The notes below the pieces were generated by a model. It was not told the origin of the DNA. It saw only the letters and a list, made by a program, of their open reading frames with translations, and made no database searches. Positions 33,211 through 42,002 of a stretch of 49,330 bases of DNA are shown here, piece after piece (within the stretch, counting starts at the first letter, position 1; every line of letters begins with the position of its first letter). The translations under genes and the position numbers were made by a program. Location of the stretch: positions 1 through 49,330 of the IMG/VR virus record IMGVR_UViG_3300045146_000098. One strand, written 5' to 3'. The DNA comes from a virus.

Positions 33211-33537
33211 ATGAAAACATACTCATTCATAAGCAAAAAACCAATAAAGTTAAAAGACGGAACTTCCTTTAATGCCAACTCAAGATTTGAAGTAAATGGA
33301 TTTCTCAGTAATTCCTTAAAAGTAATGTTGGCAAAACATATTGATACCGATAGGGAATTTAAGCTCTCTGTTGCTGGGTATTTATACATGGTATCTAAGA
33401 AAGCTCCATCAATTACTACAATGCGAAGTTGGGAGTCAGATGGTATTGCAAAAAGTGTTTTTGGTAAGCGTGTCGAACTGGATGGAATGGATGAATATGG
33501 CAGTCCAAGCTGGTTTCTTGTTATGGGTTTAATATAA
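33211..33537 (+). CDS. Small conserved tail-module protein
   Basis: 108 aa. The C-terminal half (SWESDGIAKSVFGKRVELDG, then MDEYGSPSWFLVMGLI) looks like a conserved element of small proteins beside tail tube genes in T4-like phages of aquatic bacteria (from memory, unverified). The N-terminus is beta-rich. A strong hairpin follows, so it closes the sheath-tube operon. Confidence 0.5.
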   Translation: MKTYSFISKKPIKLKDGTSFNANSRFEVNGFLSNSLKVMLAKHIDTDREFKLSVAGYLYMVSKKAPSITTMRSWESDGIAKSVFGKRVELDGMDEYGSPSWFLVMGLI

Positions 33538-33568
33538 AAGACATACTATGATTTTTAATCGTTTTAAA

Positions 33569-33597
33569 TTACAAGAGGTTCAATGAACTTCTTGTAA
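33569..33597 (+). terminator. Rho-independent-type terminator after tail tube operon
   Basis: 13-bp stem (one G-U) TTACAAGAGGTTC / GAACTTCTTGTAA with a 3-base loop, followed by ttatttt. It lies between the small tail protein and the next strong ribosome site. Confidence 0.7.
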
Positions 33598-33617
33598 TTA
33601 TTTTGCAAAGGAGATAT

Positions 33618-34001
33618 ATGGAAACATCAAAAACTGTCAAAAATATTATACCAGTCAATTCTTTAGACCGCTGGAATACATTACTTGAGTCAGAACTTGA
33701 AGCAGAAGAATTATCAATGCAGGATGAAGAAGCACCATTGGATGATTATAGCAATAAAACAATTGCAGAGTTGGCGATGAATATATCTAAAGATTGGAGC
33801 AAGAATGGCAAAATAAATAATGCGGCAAAACCGTATATTCAAGCGATGTATAGTTTGAGGTCAATAGAAGATACGTTCTATCTTGATACAGGAACAATGA
33901 TTGTTTCATACTTTCTCAGCAATGCAAGCTCATGGAAGGGAAAAATTGCCAAAGCTATTAAACAGGAACTTCGTAAAAGACTAAAAGAAGCAAGGAACTA
34001 A
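33618..34001 (+). CDS. Unknown helical protein
   Basis: 127 aa from ATG 33618, AAAGGAG 5 nt upstream. An acidic N-terminal third (ESELEAEELSMQDEEAPLDD), then helices (YIQAMYSLRSIEDTFYLDTG) and a basic end. Possible cleavage site TLLE|S at residue 24. It might be a tail-assembly chaperone or small internal protein; the place after the tube gene would suit a chaperone, but there is no frameshift architecture. Confidence 0.45.
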   Translation: METSKTVKNIIPVNSLDRWNTLLESELEAEELSMQDEEAPLDDYSNKTIAELAMNISKDWSKNGKINNAAKPYIQAMYSLRSIEDTFYLDTGTMIVSYFLSNASSWKGKIAKAIKQELRKRLKEARN

Positions 34002-34003
34002 TC

Positions 34004-34336
34004 TTGAAAACTAAAAGCACAATACGGTTTAATACCGACAACATCAATTGGGTTAATAACCTATTTGGTGATGATCTGCTTATTGAAAAGATGACACAAA
34101 GAGAGAAGGAAGCAATTGGTCGGCTTTCTTCAAGAGCAATAGACTTGTTCTCTTGGGGTGAGGAGGACTCGAAAGAAGCGCGAGAAGCAATCTGTCAGTT
34201 CGCTATGGCTATTTTAATGAACAAAGATAAAATACGAAGTGCTTCTATTCGCTTAAGAAAATTAGCCAAGAAGAAAGCAGAAGAATACCTACAAGATAAC
34301 AAAACTTCCACGATACGAAAACGTGTTGTTAAATAA
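34004..34336 (+). CDS. Unknown small basic protein (TTG start)
   Basis: 110 aa. TTG start 2 nt after the previous stop; GGAA upstream within the previous gene. Helical and basic (LRKLAKKKAEEYL). Sits as the second gene of a pair downstream of the tube, where baseplate-hub chaperones occur in T4-like phages, but there is no sequence support for that. Confidence 0.45.
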   Translation: MKTKSTIRFNTDNINWVNNLFGDDLLIEKMTQREKEAIGRLSSRAIDLFSWGEEDSKEAREAICQFAMAILMNKDKIRSASIRLRKLAKKKAEEYLQDNKTSTIRKRVVK

Positions 34337-34393
34337 AGAAAATCAAATTATTTGGTTTTAAGACAATAAGAATAAACACAATGGAGAGTGTCT

Positions 34394-34861
34394 ATGCCAG
34401 AAAAGATAATCAAAAAATTTCAGGACGAATATGGTAAGGAAAAAGGCAAAAGTGTATACTATGCCACTGCCAGAAAGCAAAAGCGTAATCCTGAAACATT
34501 TAAGAAAAAGAAAAAAAAGAATGAAGGATATTTAGTAATTGATGGATTTAAAAAATTCCTACGTGAAAAGACTAATTATCTTGAAAGAGACAGAATAGAA
34601 AACGAAAGAGAGCGATTTGGCATAACTAAAACAGACTTACCAGTTATCACAAAATTTGGCGCAACATATAATATCAAATACCCGAATGGCCAAACAGATA
34701 CGCTATGGGATATTAATAGAGTTAGTAGCGCCATTATGGACAATTATACAAGTTTTAATTGCAGCACTAGGGTTGATGAAGGCACTATGGAAAATCTATT
34801 AAGCTTACAATCAAAAGCGTTAAAATTTGTCAAACTATTAAATCAACAAAGAAGAGGGTAA
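34394..34861 (+). CDS. Unknown protein with YG-EKGKSVYYATA motif
   Basis: 155 aa from ATG 34394 (GGAGAG 5 nt upstream; GTG 34388 is inside it). The N-terminus KFQDEYGKEKGKSVYYATAR then RNPETFKKKKKKNEG is a motif I have seen at the start of short proteins in many phages. The rest is alpha/beta (FGATYNIKYPNGQTDTLWDI). FLRE|K at about residue 52 could be a protease site. Role unknown. Confidence 0.5.
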   Translation: MPEKIIKKFQDEYGKEKGKSVYYATARKQKRNPETFKKKKKKNEGYLVIDGFKKFLREKTNYLERDRIENERERFGITKTDLPVITKFGATYNIKYPNGQTDTLWDINRVSSAIMDNYTSFNCSTRVDEGTMENLLSLQSKALKFVKLLNQQRRG

Positions 34862-34904
34862 CGAATAAGATAACGCTAATATAAATTAACAGCAAGGATG
34901 TCTA

Positions 34905-35573
34905 TTGAAGATTAGTAAATTATGGAGGTCATATCGAGCAGGAAGTTGCGTATATTTTGATCATGATGAAATAACACGCATACTTCCTTTAAAATTTTTA
35001 AAAGAATTTTGTTTTAGTAGAGGTGACATGTCGTTTAAAATAGGCCAGCCAGTTATTGTGTATCAGCGTAGAAAGGAAAATCCATTAAAGGATAAAGTCT
35101 TTATGGGGTTTGTTACACACATTAACAGCAATCACCGTAAAGAACGAAAAATGATAAAGGTATATCGCTGTAATCTTCTGGACTTGTCGGAAGAAGAATA
35201 CGATAAGGCTATGAAAGAATGCGACGGCGTGTATTATCGCAAAAATTTCTTACTACCATATTCACCTGAACTGTATAGAAACATATTGGAATGGTTCTGG
35301 CAGGTTCGTTATCTTCTTGTTGAAAAGGTCTATGATTTCTTTCCTCTTACATTGAAAAATGATGAAGGATTTCTCAATAAAATAAAGTCTTTGGACGCAG
35401 AGCAATATAGGCAAGAGGCCATTAATGCAGTTGGATTTGAAACTACGTTATTAACACCACTGCAAGAAAAGCGCGGTTATAACCGGCTTGACTATCGTAA
35501 AATTACTAAAAGGAATGCCTATAAAAAGCGTATATTAAACAGAACAAACAATAAGGAATTTCAAAATGAATAA
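34905..35573 (+). CDS. Unknown protein, possible baseplate or tail component
   Basis: 222 aa, TTG start with AAGGA upstream. N-terminal beta part (SFKIGQPVIVYQRRKENPLK, VFMGFVTHINSN), a middle helical region rich in Tyr/Phe (YSPELYRNILEWFWQVRYLL), and a basic C-terminus. No enzyme motif. Its last 8 nt overlap the next gene, the secreted 756-aa protein. Confidence 0.45.
   Translation: MKISKLWRSYRAGSCVYFDHDEITRILPLKFLKEFCFSRGDMSFKIGQPVIVYQRRKENPLKDKVFMGFVTHINSNHRKERKMIKVYRCNLLDLSEEEYDKAMKECDGVYYRKNFLLPYSPELYRNILEWFWQVRYLLVEKVYDFFPLTLKNDEGFLNKIKSLDAEQYRQEAINAVGFETTLLTPLQEKRGYNRLDYRKITKRNAYKKRILNRTNNKEFQNE
35529..35536 (+). promoter_or_regulatory. CGTATATT motif, candidate phage promoter
   Basis: AGCGTATATTAAACAGA, 30 nt before ATG 35566 and inside the end of the previous gene. 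Closely similar to the copy at 26470. Confidence 0.35.
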
Positions 35574-37836
35574 AGTTTTAGTAGTATTATTTTGTTTTAC
35601 TTCATTGATATACGCTTCTGGTATTCGAGATACATTGGATGTACAGAAATCAGCAGCCACAACGCCATCTGGTCTTGTGCGCTTTTATCCCACTGAGTCA
35701 ACAGCGTTTTCAACACCACGCGCAGTTATCGGATGGGATAATTTAAAAGGATTAAGCGCGTTCGATGCACTTTCTTATGCACAAGTTCCTCAATACCTGA
35801 TTTATTCCATTAAGTTTTCACTGCCAAACTTAATAGCACGTCCAAGCACAAATACACCACGATTAGGGGGTATGATAACTGGATTGATGGACGGCGGTGT
35901 AGATGAAAGAAACTTACTTAATAATCCGACGTGGATACCTATGCCATTTACTGCCGATGGCGATAACACTAGTGCTGGATTATATGAAATACCAGCTTCT
36001 TTAAAATCATTGTCATCGCTCTATGCAGTTAATAAAGGATTTAGTCCAGAAATTGTTTATGATGCAGTTAACTTTGGACAGTTTTATGTATTGTATGCGT
36101 ATTCTATTCGTAACATATATCAATTTAACGATAGCGGAAAGCGTGGCACTAGCAAATTAACATTTGGTAACGGTTCTTCATCGCCAGTATATTTACAGGG
36201 GCAAGGTGCTGCCAACAATATTAACTCACTTAAAATTGCAGCAAGTGCTTATATTAACGCAGAAGTTGCGCCCAATCAAGAGTATTTAAAAATTGCTACA
36301 AATGGTGTTTACGGTTCTTCCTATAAGAACGTAGATATTGTATCACCAAAACTTAATTTTCACAACCACTCAAGCACTGCTTTACTTGGTTTGAATAGCA
36401 GTAATACTGTTTATCTTAAAACAGATAACACTATTTTGGCAGAACAAAAGACTGGCAGTAAAATCAACAGTATAGTTATTTCTCCGAATGGCATCATTAT
36501 GACTGGGACGTTTTTCAGTTCATCAAAGCAAAATTATTCGATATTCAATTATAATGCATCAGAAGAGAAATTGACTATTGGTGCAGACTTTGTGCCTGTA
36601 GCGAATACAATGCCTGCTAAAATCGAAATGAATTATGCCAACGCAAGTAACGACCCTTCCAGCACTGATGTTAATTTTTATGGTGGTGATAAAATAACCT
36701 TTGATGCTGTGAATGGTTATAATGGTAGCGGCAAACAGTTTAACAATATCGGTGCAGCAGCGTTACCGTCACTTGCAATTACACCACTTCAAGATGGAGG
36801 TGTAATGACCAACATTACCGAATTGTTATCGGCTGGTGCTCTTAATGCAAATCAATTACCATACTTTAATAGTTCTGTTGGTGAACGCCCAATAAGCATT
36901 ACCTATGATCCAGTGCGAAGTTCTGCATCATATCGCCCTATTTATAACATTACTTATAATGCAGCAACAACCAATATTGTTGCGAGCACTACTGGCCCAA
37001 TATTGGTTGGTATGGTTGAGCTTATTGCTGGTGATTCAAAATTAAATGGAGAAGCAAACAATATCCAAAGAGGCTGGCGTAAATTTGGCGTCGAAAATAC
37101 GATTGGCCAAAAGGTAGCATCAGGAGATATTGTAGTCAATTGGCCTCTTTATGGCGCATCGTTTCAAGCACCATTAAGAGTAAGAATAGTAAAAGTTAGT
37201 GCTAACAGCACCTATATAAATAATATTGCTCCAGCGAGTGTGTTATTGACAATACCAAAATATGCTAATGGTTCCATTAACATTGAGAAAACTTTACTTT
37301 ATAAAGGTGTTGCTATAAAAACAGCCGGTGGAAAACCGATTGGCAATTTTAGAGTAACAATACAAGCATGTGTAGATGATATTAATTATCTTAATACACT
37401 TCGTAATACTGCTATGACGGCAGACAATGCAGATGATGATATCTATAATTGCGCTTTTGATACTGCATATTGTTTTAAAAATGGTTTAATTACTTTATTT
37501 GAAAATGTGATAAATATGGGAACATATTTTAAAGGAAACGATACAGTGTATTATGTTACACGAAAAATTCAATTTAATTTTAAAATGGACGATATACGAC
37601 CGTTAATCACTACAAATGTAAATGTAAAACTTGCATTCGGCACTAAAAAACAACCTGTTACTACAAACGGATGGCCTTATATTAAATGTGAATATTATTT
37701 GCCTAATGGTAGTAATATAGACACACTACCGCTTTCTGGAGACCCATATGCTTTTGTCGTATTGCCAACGGTTGAACGAACCTACGCTTTTGCAATTGCC
37801 ACACGTCTTGTTTACAGCATTTATTACGTTCCTTAA
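35566..37836 (+). CDS. Large secreted fibre-like protein A
   Basis: 756 aa, AAGGA before ATG. Signal peptide MNKVLVVLFCFTSLIYASG (cleavage after YAS likely). The mature part is Asn/Ser/Thr/Tyr-rich and beta-prone, with VYDAVNFGQFYVLYAYSIRN and KRGTSKLTFGNGSSSPVYLQ, both echoed in the next gene, so the two are distant paralogues. Such composition fits a surface adhesin or fibre. A signal peptide on a late-region phage protein is unexpected. It may act on or decorate the host surface, or be a virion protein assembled after export. No named family. Confidence 0.6.
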   Translation: MNKVLVVLFCFTSLIYASGIRDTLDVQKSAATTPSGLVRFYPTESTAFSTPRAVIGWDNLKGLSAFDALSYAQVPQYLIYSIKFSLPNLIARPSTNTPRLGGMITGLMDGGVDERNLLNNPTWIPMPFTADGDNTSAGLYEIPASLKSLSSLYAVNKGFSPEIVYDAVNFGQFYVLYAYSIRNIYQFNDSGKRGTSKLTFGNGSSSPVYLQGQGAANNINSLKIAASAYINAEVAPNQEYLKIATNGVYGSSYKNVDIVSPKLNFHNHSSTALLGLNSSNTVYLKTDNTILAEQKTGSKINSIVISPNGIIMTGTFFSSSKQNYSIFNYNASEEKLTIGADFVPVANTMPAKIEMNYANASNDPSSTDVNFYGGDKITFDAVNGYNGSGKQFNNIGAAALPSLAITPLQDGGVMTNITELLSAGALNANQLPYFNSSVGERPISITYDPVRSSASYRPIYNITYNAATTNIVASTTGPILVGMVELIAGDSKLNGEANNIQRGWRKFGVENTIGQKVASGDIVVNWPLYGASFQAPLRVRIVKVSANSTYINNIAPASVLLTIPKYANGSINIEKTLLYKGVAIKTAGGKPIGNFRVTIQACVDDINYLNTLRNTAMTADNADDDIYNCAFDTAYCFKNGLITLFENVINMGTYFKGNDTVYYVTRKIQFNFKMDDIRPLITTNVNVKLAFGTKKQPVTTNGWPYIKCEYYLPNGSNIDTLPLSGDPYAFVVLPTVERTYAFAIATRLVYSIYYVP

Positions 37837-37851
37837 ACTTTGGAGATTTTT

Positions 37852-39252
37852 ATGACTAGACTTCTTATAGGACTTATCGTAGCATTATTATCATGCAGTA
37901 TTTACGCTGCTGGTTTTAATGAAAGTGTAAGTATAAAAAACAATAATTCACTTCTGTTTTATCGTAGTGGTGGAATACTATCGCCAGGAGTAAGTGAAAA
38001 TCCTGCTATAACCTTGAACGCCGGTGGACTTATCTTCAATGATGATAATGGGTATATCACTGGTATTCGAGATGGTGGAATGGGCACCGGCTTATTTTAC
38101 ATTCCGTCAACAAACATAGGCCCAGCTACATATGAAGCAGTAAACTTTGGTCAGCTTTTATCGGTTGCAAATAGTTTGGGTGATGTTATCTCACAAAGTG
38201 AAGATGATGGCAAGAAAATGGGCAAGAGATTACTGTTTGGCGATTTGGTAAATTACATTGTCAATATTAATGATATGTTAAGCATTAATGCTGAAAAGAA
38301 ATTTGCACTATATGCAAACACTATTCAAATAGGAAGGGAAAGTTCTTTTTCGCCAACAGCATCTATAACAATCTCCTCAACAACAAATACCCAAACTGGT
38401 AGTGCAGCAATCCGAAATTTCACCACAGTAGAAGATACTGCGTCTGATTACACTATTCGTGCCAATTCTTTTTTCAATGTAGCAGATATGTTTTCGGTGA
38501 CGCCCAATGCACAAAACAGTCAAGGGGCATATGGTGTAGTAAGAATGGATCGTCCGCTTAATATGGCCGGTAATATTATCGAACAAGTGGCACCAGGTGC
38601 TGAATTTATGTTCTCAATGGCAGACGAGTCACAGCCGGTTACAGACTTGAGAATGTACCAAGCTATTAATGCCGGTCAGTTACAGTCTGTATATCAACAA
38701 TTAGTAGATATGTCAAAAGCGTATACAGAACAACGCATAGCAGAAATAGCTGGTCTTACCAATATTGTGCCGATAACAATCAACAACGCACCAATTGGCA
38801 CAATCATTCCATGGACGCCGCTTGGAACTGGTCAAGGATTTCCGCGCTTGGCATCCGGCAGCTTCACGCTTACGGAGGCATATCCTGTTGTTAATCCTAA
38901 TACACGCGAATTGACAAATGTTTCTATGTCAGTTTCGACCAAATATCTTATTGAAGGAAATAATATGATATGGGCATTATGCGATGGTACGATGTGGCAG
39001 GCAAAAGAATATGAATTGCAAAATCAACAAGATCAAACTGTGCGTATAACATTAGACTCGCCAGTAACAACGCCTGATTTTTATTTTGCGCAACAAGGTG
39101 TAATGTTGTCAAGTCACTTACAGGCAAACATTGGCAGTCAGTGGAGAACGAACACATATGGCCGCAATAACTGTGTGTCGAATGTTGATGATGCAGTTGT
39201 TGGTCCAAAGTTCTATGTTGCTACGGTTAATTACTTGATAAGGATACACTAA
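37852..39252 (+). CDS. Large secreted fibre-like protein B
   Basis: 466 aa from ATG 37852 (GGAG 7 nt upstream; TTG 37840 rejected). Signal peptide MTRLLIGLIVALLSCSIYAA then GFNES. It shares with protein A the segments LFYIPS..ATYEAVNFGQLL and GKKMGKRLLFGDLV, and carries a second copy, YQAINAGQLQSVYQ. A late Trp/Asn-rich end (GSQWRTNTYGRNNCVSNVDD) could be a receptor-binding or tip region. The -NFGQL/-NAGQL motif recalls secreted Verrucomicrobia-type proteins. It ends coupled to the next gene (TAATG). Confidence 0.6.
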   Translation: MTRLLIGLIVALLSCSIYAAGFNESVSIKNNNSLLFYRSGGILSPGVSENPAITLNAGGLIFNDDNGYITGIRDGGMGTGLFYIPSTNIGPATYEAVNFGQLLSVANSLGDVISQSEDDGKKMGKRLLFGDLVNYIVNINDMLSINAEKKFALYANTIQIGRESSFSPTASITISSTTNTQTGSAAIRNFTTVEDTASDYTIRANSFFNVADMFSVTPNAQNSQGAYGVVRMDRPLNMAGNIIEQVAPGAEFMFSMADESQPVTDLRMYQAINAGQLQSVYQQLVDMSKAYTEQRIAEIAGLTNIVPITINNAPIGTIIPWTPLGTGQGFPRLASGSFTLTEAYPVVNPNTRELTNVSMSVSTKYLIEGNNMIWALCDGTMWQAKEYELQNQQDQTVRITLDSPVTTPDFYFAQQGVMLSSHLQANIGSQWRTNTYGRNNCVSNVDDAVVGPKFYVATVNYLIRIH

Positions 39253-39581
39253 TGCCACAAATTTGGAACAGGCTTCAACGCATAAAAGTAAAAGACAACG
39301 TATGTGATTTGTGTCGCAACCACAAAGTGTTTAAAACCATTCCACCTATTGCGGGTGTAACAAACCGGCAATGGCGACTTTGCGCAGGATGTTTGTCGGT
39401 TAATCAACACATTCTTTTTAACAAGCATACAACGCCATTAATCTCTGCTGTTAATACAATTCGTAAAATGCTCTTTCCTGATGAAGCTCTTACAAATGAT
39501 GAGGGCAATATTGAGAAGAGCGAATTTTTCACGCCAGTATCAAAGAAAAAACAAGCGAAGAATATAGATTTCGCCGTGTAA
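39252..39581 (+). CDS. Small zinc-ribbon-like protein
   Basis: 109 aa starting on the previous stop (TAATG). Two CxxC pairs, VCDLCRN and LCAGCLS about 25 residues apart, form a likely zinc-binding treble-clef or ribbon. The basic residues around it (RLQRIKVK, NRQWR) suggest nucleic-acid or protein contact. Possible small transcription factor or nuclease-associated protein; target unknown. Confidence 0.55.
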   Translation: MPQIWNRLQRIKVKDNVCDLCRNHKVFKTIPPIAGVTNRQWRLCAGCLSVNQHILFNKHTTPLISAVNTIRKMLFPDEALTNDEGNIEKSEFFTPVSKKKQAKNIDFAV

Positions 39582-39583
39582 TT

Positions 39584-39919
39584 ATGAATAAAGAACCGTC
39601 AAATGATAATAAAAGGTATACGAAGTTTACTCTCAATGGGTATAAGTGGCGAATTGCCTATACGAAAAAAGATGATATAACAAGCTCTGCTCACTTCGAT
39701 GCAATAAATAAAGTCATTACTCTTAACGAGAATTATATAAAAGACTATGCCACCTATGTTGAGTCGCTACGGCATGAACTATTTGAAGCATGTCTGACTA
39801 TCAATGGCTGTAGATATATCAGCTTGGATATGAACGATAATGTGCAGATTATCATGCAGCACAAACAGTTGGATATAGTCTTGGGAGCGTATCACCACGC
39901 GCTTGAAACGCTTGAATAA
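39584..39919 (+). CDS. Small protein resembling a degenerate metallopeptidase
   Basis: 111 aa. Pattern INKVITLNENYIKDYATYVE, then SLRHELFEACL, resembles short phage zinc peptidases of the ImmA/IrrE-SprT type (LRHEixHa), but the second zinc His of HExxH is replaced by Glu (HELFE). It may be inactive or use a different ligand set; two His occur near the end (YHHALE). Follows the zinc-ribbon gene by 2 nt. Confidence 0.4.
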   Translation: MNKEPSNDNKRYTKFTLNGYKWRIAYTKKDDITSSAHFDAINKVITLNENYIKDYATYVESLRHELFEACLTINGCRYISLDMNDNVQIIMQHKQLDIVLGAYHHALETLE

Positions 39920-39946
39920 TTTCCGAAACTAATTTCATAGTTAGTT

Positions 39947-39954
39947 CGTATATT
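39947..39954 (+). promoter_or_regulatory. CGTATATT motif, candidate phage promoter
   Basis: AGTTCGTATATTAATTTAG in the 100-nt gap before the Hsp20 gene, 66 nt before its ATG. Confidence 0.35.
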
Positions 39955-40019
39955 AATTTAGAAATGGTATCCCAATATGGAGCCATAATTATAATTTCAT
40001 CCAAATAAGGAGAAAAGCT

Positions 40020-40508
40020 ATGAAAAACACCAATAGTTTCGTTCCGTCTGTTTACTTTCCAAAAGAAATCGAACGCCTCTGGCAACCAGATAGCATTCAA
40101 TCGTGGTTTGATGACTTGCAAAGAAGTCTGTTTCCGAGCAGCTTTTTCGGCTGGCTATCTGACTCAAAGTATCCAACAATGAACGTCAAGAATGCTAAAA
40201 ATGCATTTATTGTTGAAATGGCTGTTGCAGGCCACACCAAAGACTCAATTACTGTTCAATTAGATAATGATGGTTGGTTGGAAGTAAGAGGAAAAAGCGT
40301 AGTTAATAACACTGAAGAAATTGAATCGTATCTGTTGAATGAAATGAAGTTGAGTTCATTTTCAAAGAGGGTTAAAATTAGCAATATCAATTTGATTGAT
40401 GTTGATAATATTACATCTACATGTGAGAACGGCATATTGTCTATAACGTTGCCGAAGAAGGAAATTAAAGAAGAGTTGCCGAAAATCAAGACAATTGCCG
40501 TTCAGTAA
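40020..40508 (+). CDS. hsp20: Small heat-shock protein, Hsp20 / alpha-crystallin family
   Basis: 162 aa, AAGGAG before ATG. Alpha-crystallin domain: MNVKNAKNAFIVEMAVAGHT, ITVQLDNDGWLEVRGKS, LLNEMKLSSFSKRVKISN, and the hallmark CENGILSITLPKKE (G-x-L); a C-terminal I-x-I-type tail (IKTIAVQ) follows. It prevents aggregation of unfolded proteins. T4-like cyanophages carry Hsp20 genes in the late region, so the location is not unusual. A probable role is aiding virion-protein folding late in infection. Confidence 0.9.
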   Translation: MKNTNSFVPSVYFPKEIERLWQPDSIQSWFDDLQRSLFPSSFFGWLSDSKYPTMNVKNAKNAFIVEMAVAGHTKDSITVQLDNDGWLEVRGKSVVNNTEEIESYLLNEMKLSSFSKRVKISNINLIDVDNITSTCENGILSITLPKKEIKEELPKIKTIAVQ

Positions 40509-40517
40509 CTAAAACAT

Positions 40518-40547
40518 ATGGCAGCAGAGCATCGGTTCTGCTGCCAT
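40518..40547 (+). terminator. Hairpin after Hsp20
   Basis: 11-bp perfect stem ATGGCAGCAGA / TCTGCTGCCAT with an 8-base loop. No T run on the plus strand, so termination is likely but not certain. Confidence 0.6.
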
Positions 40548-40576
40548 TAATAAATTAAATCATATGATTAATTTTG

Positions 40577-40582
40577 TATAAT
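40577..40582 (+). promoter_or_regulatory. Possible promoter -10 (TATAAT)
   Basis: TTGTATAATTG between the Hsp20 hairpin and the next gene. The -35 position reads ATTAAA, a poor match, so strength is doubtful. Confidence 0.3.
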
Positions 40583-40614
40583 TGATGAATAAATATATTA
40601 AGATTAAGGAAGCT

Positions 40615-41040
40615 ATGAGACTATTTATTTTACTGGTTATATTCGTCTTACCGCTTATTGCACAAGATATAACTGTTCGCATTAAAACACCCAAGCAAAA
40701 AGCAGTTTATCAAACAATTGACTCGTTGTTGTTAATTACAAACAGTAAAGAAAGGACGACCATCAAGTTATTAGGCAATAAACCATATTCAAAAGCACAG
40801 GTCATGGATCCTATAGACATTCAGTGTAATGCGGCACGGTTGGTGTCGTCCAATCCAAAATTATATGGTGATGTGCGTAATCTTCAAGTGGATAAAAACC
40901 TCAGAAATGTTCGTTTGAAAGGTGTGAATGTTGGTACGGTAATTGGTGATATGACAACACTGAAATCAATTCTTGTTAATAAATTGGTAAACAAGAGTAA
41001 TATACCGGCTGGAGTTAAGGTCAAAGAGTTTAACAAATAA
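40615..41040 (+). CDS. Secreted protein of unknown function
   Basis: 141 aa from ATG 40615 (AAGGA 4 nt upstream); a TTG at 40582 would add 11 polar residues before the signal peptide and is rejected. Signal peptide MRLFILLVIFVLPLIAQ then DITV. The mature part is alpha/beta and basic (RLVSSNPKLYGDVRNLQVDK). Small periplasmic or surface protein; possibly involved in superinfection control, by analogy with other secreted phage proteins. No family recognised. Confidence 0.5.
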   Translation: MRLFILLVIFVLPLIAQDITVRIKTPKQKAVYQTIDSLLLITNSKERTTIKLLGNKPYSKAQVMDPIDIQCNAARLVSSNPKLYGDVRNLQVDKNLRNVRLKGVNVGTVIGDMTTLKSILVNKLVNKSNIPAGVKVKEFNK

Positions 41041-41052
41041 GGAGAAACGATA

Positions 41053-41556
41053 ATGAAAAAAGTATTAACACTCATTCTATGGATACTGACATTGGTAGGT
41101 TTATACGGTTGTAATTTGAAAGAAAAGGTTGCACCGCTGGTAAGTGCTGGTTATGTGGCAGTCAACAACACAATTGGCTTCGTTAGAGGAGCAGCTAGTG
41201 ACCCCAATATTATAGCAGAAAAGGTTGATTTACTTCTAACTGCCGCTACAACAATTAGTAAAACGTTACAGTTGCTAACAGTATATATTGATAAACCATA
41301 TGTCGGACAGGCATATCAAGTTTCTGTGGAAATCGTTGCAGTGCTAACAGAGATTAAGAACAATCCAGAATTGGTTACAGACAAAATTGCAGTGTTGCTA
41401 GCCAAATTGGAACAAGTTCGAATGGTTTTTGTTACTATCAACGACAAATTGAGCCTCGGCATTGTTTTCCCAGATCCGAAATCGTTGGTGAGCGAGGAAG
41501 AATTGATTATTTCTGTGGAAGCACTTAAGGTTGAAAACGAAAAGGCTGTTCAGTAA
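41053..41556 (+). CDS. Lipoprotein, helical
   Basis: 167 aa, GGAGA before ATG. Lipobox LYGC (Cys about residue 23) after a hydrophobic segment. The mature part is predicted helical (AEKVDLLLTAATTISKTLQL, AVLLAKLEQVRMVFVTINDK). Last gene of the rightward block. Phage lipoproteins often alter receptor access (for example T5 Llp), but nothing here identifies a receptor. Confidence 0.55.
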   Translation: MKKVLTLILWILTLVGLYGCNLKEKVAPLVSAGYVAVNNTIGFVRGAASDPNIIAEKVDLLLTAATTISKTLQLLTVYIDKPYVGQAYQVSVEIVAVLTEIKNNPELVTDKIAVLLAKLEQVRMVFVTINDKLSLGIVFPDPKSLVSEEELIISVEALKVENEKAVQ

Positions 41557-41565
41557 GAAACAGCC
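41544..41565 (+). terminator. Hairpin at the lipoprotein stop
   Basis: GGCTGTT/AACAGCC stem with an 8-base loop containing the stop codon, followed by cttta. Weak-to-moderate terminator just before the stronger one at 41586. Confidence 0.5.
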
Positions 41566-41585
41566 CTTTATAACAAAATAAAATC

Positions 41586-41622
41586 AAACGGCAGGGGTGG
41601 CCTATGCCTCCCTGCCGTTTTT
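41586..41622. terminator. Bidirectional terminator between converging gene blocks
   Basis: 11-bp stem AAACGGCAGGG / CCCTGCCGTTT followed by TTTTT on the plus strand and preceded by A bases, so it can end transcripts from both sides. All genes left of it in this window are rightward and all genes right of it leftward. Confidence 0.88.
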
Positions 41623-41660
41623 CTTGTCTTAAATCAAAAAATAATTATAATTAAGGCATA

Positions 41661-42002
41661 TTATGGAGCGCATTTGGCAGCAAATTCAATGCACTTTTGA
41701 ACAAAGTCGAGAAGTGTCGCCACGGAATTGATGACATTTATCTTGACCTTCATATTATGAATTTGAAACTCCATCAGATAATTGATGCTTTCAATATTGT
41801 TAATCAACTCACTCGCTTGTTGTGAAAGCTCCTCGTTGGCTCTATTTTTCAATACGTCAATTTGCTGAAACATATCTGTCAGCTTTTTATCCAACGCATC
41901 AGAAAGCTCTTGGTTCCCCTGTTCATCCGCAACAGCTTTGGCAACAAACAAATTAACAACAGTTTTAGACAGCGCATCCATTAGTCTTGCGTTTTCGTTC
42001 AT
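41661..42002 (-). CDS. Helical protein coupled to a lipoprotein gene
   Basis: 113 aa. AAGGAGCT site; the start overlaps the upstream stop (ATGA). Nearly all alpha-helix (MDALSKTVVNLFVAKAVADE, QGNQELSDALDKKLTDMFQQ), with no membrane segment. Probably functions with the lipoprotein encoded just before it. Unknown family. Confidence 0.5.
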   Translation of the reverse strand: MNENARLMDALSKTVVNLFVAKAVADEQGNQELSDALDKKLTDMFQQIDVLKNRANEELSQQASELINNIESINYLMEFQIHNMKVKINVINSVATLLDFVQKCIEFAAKCAP

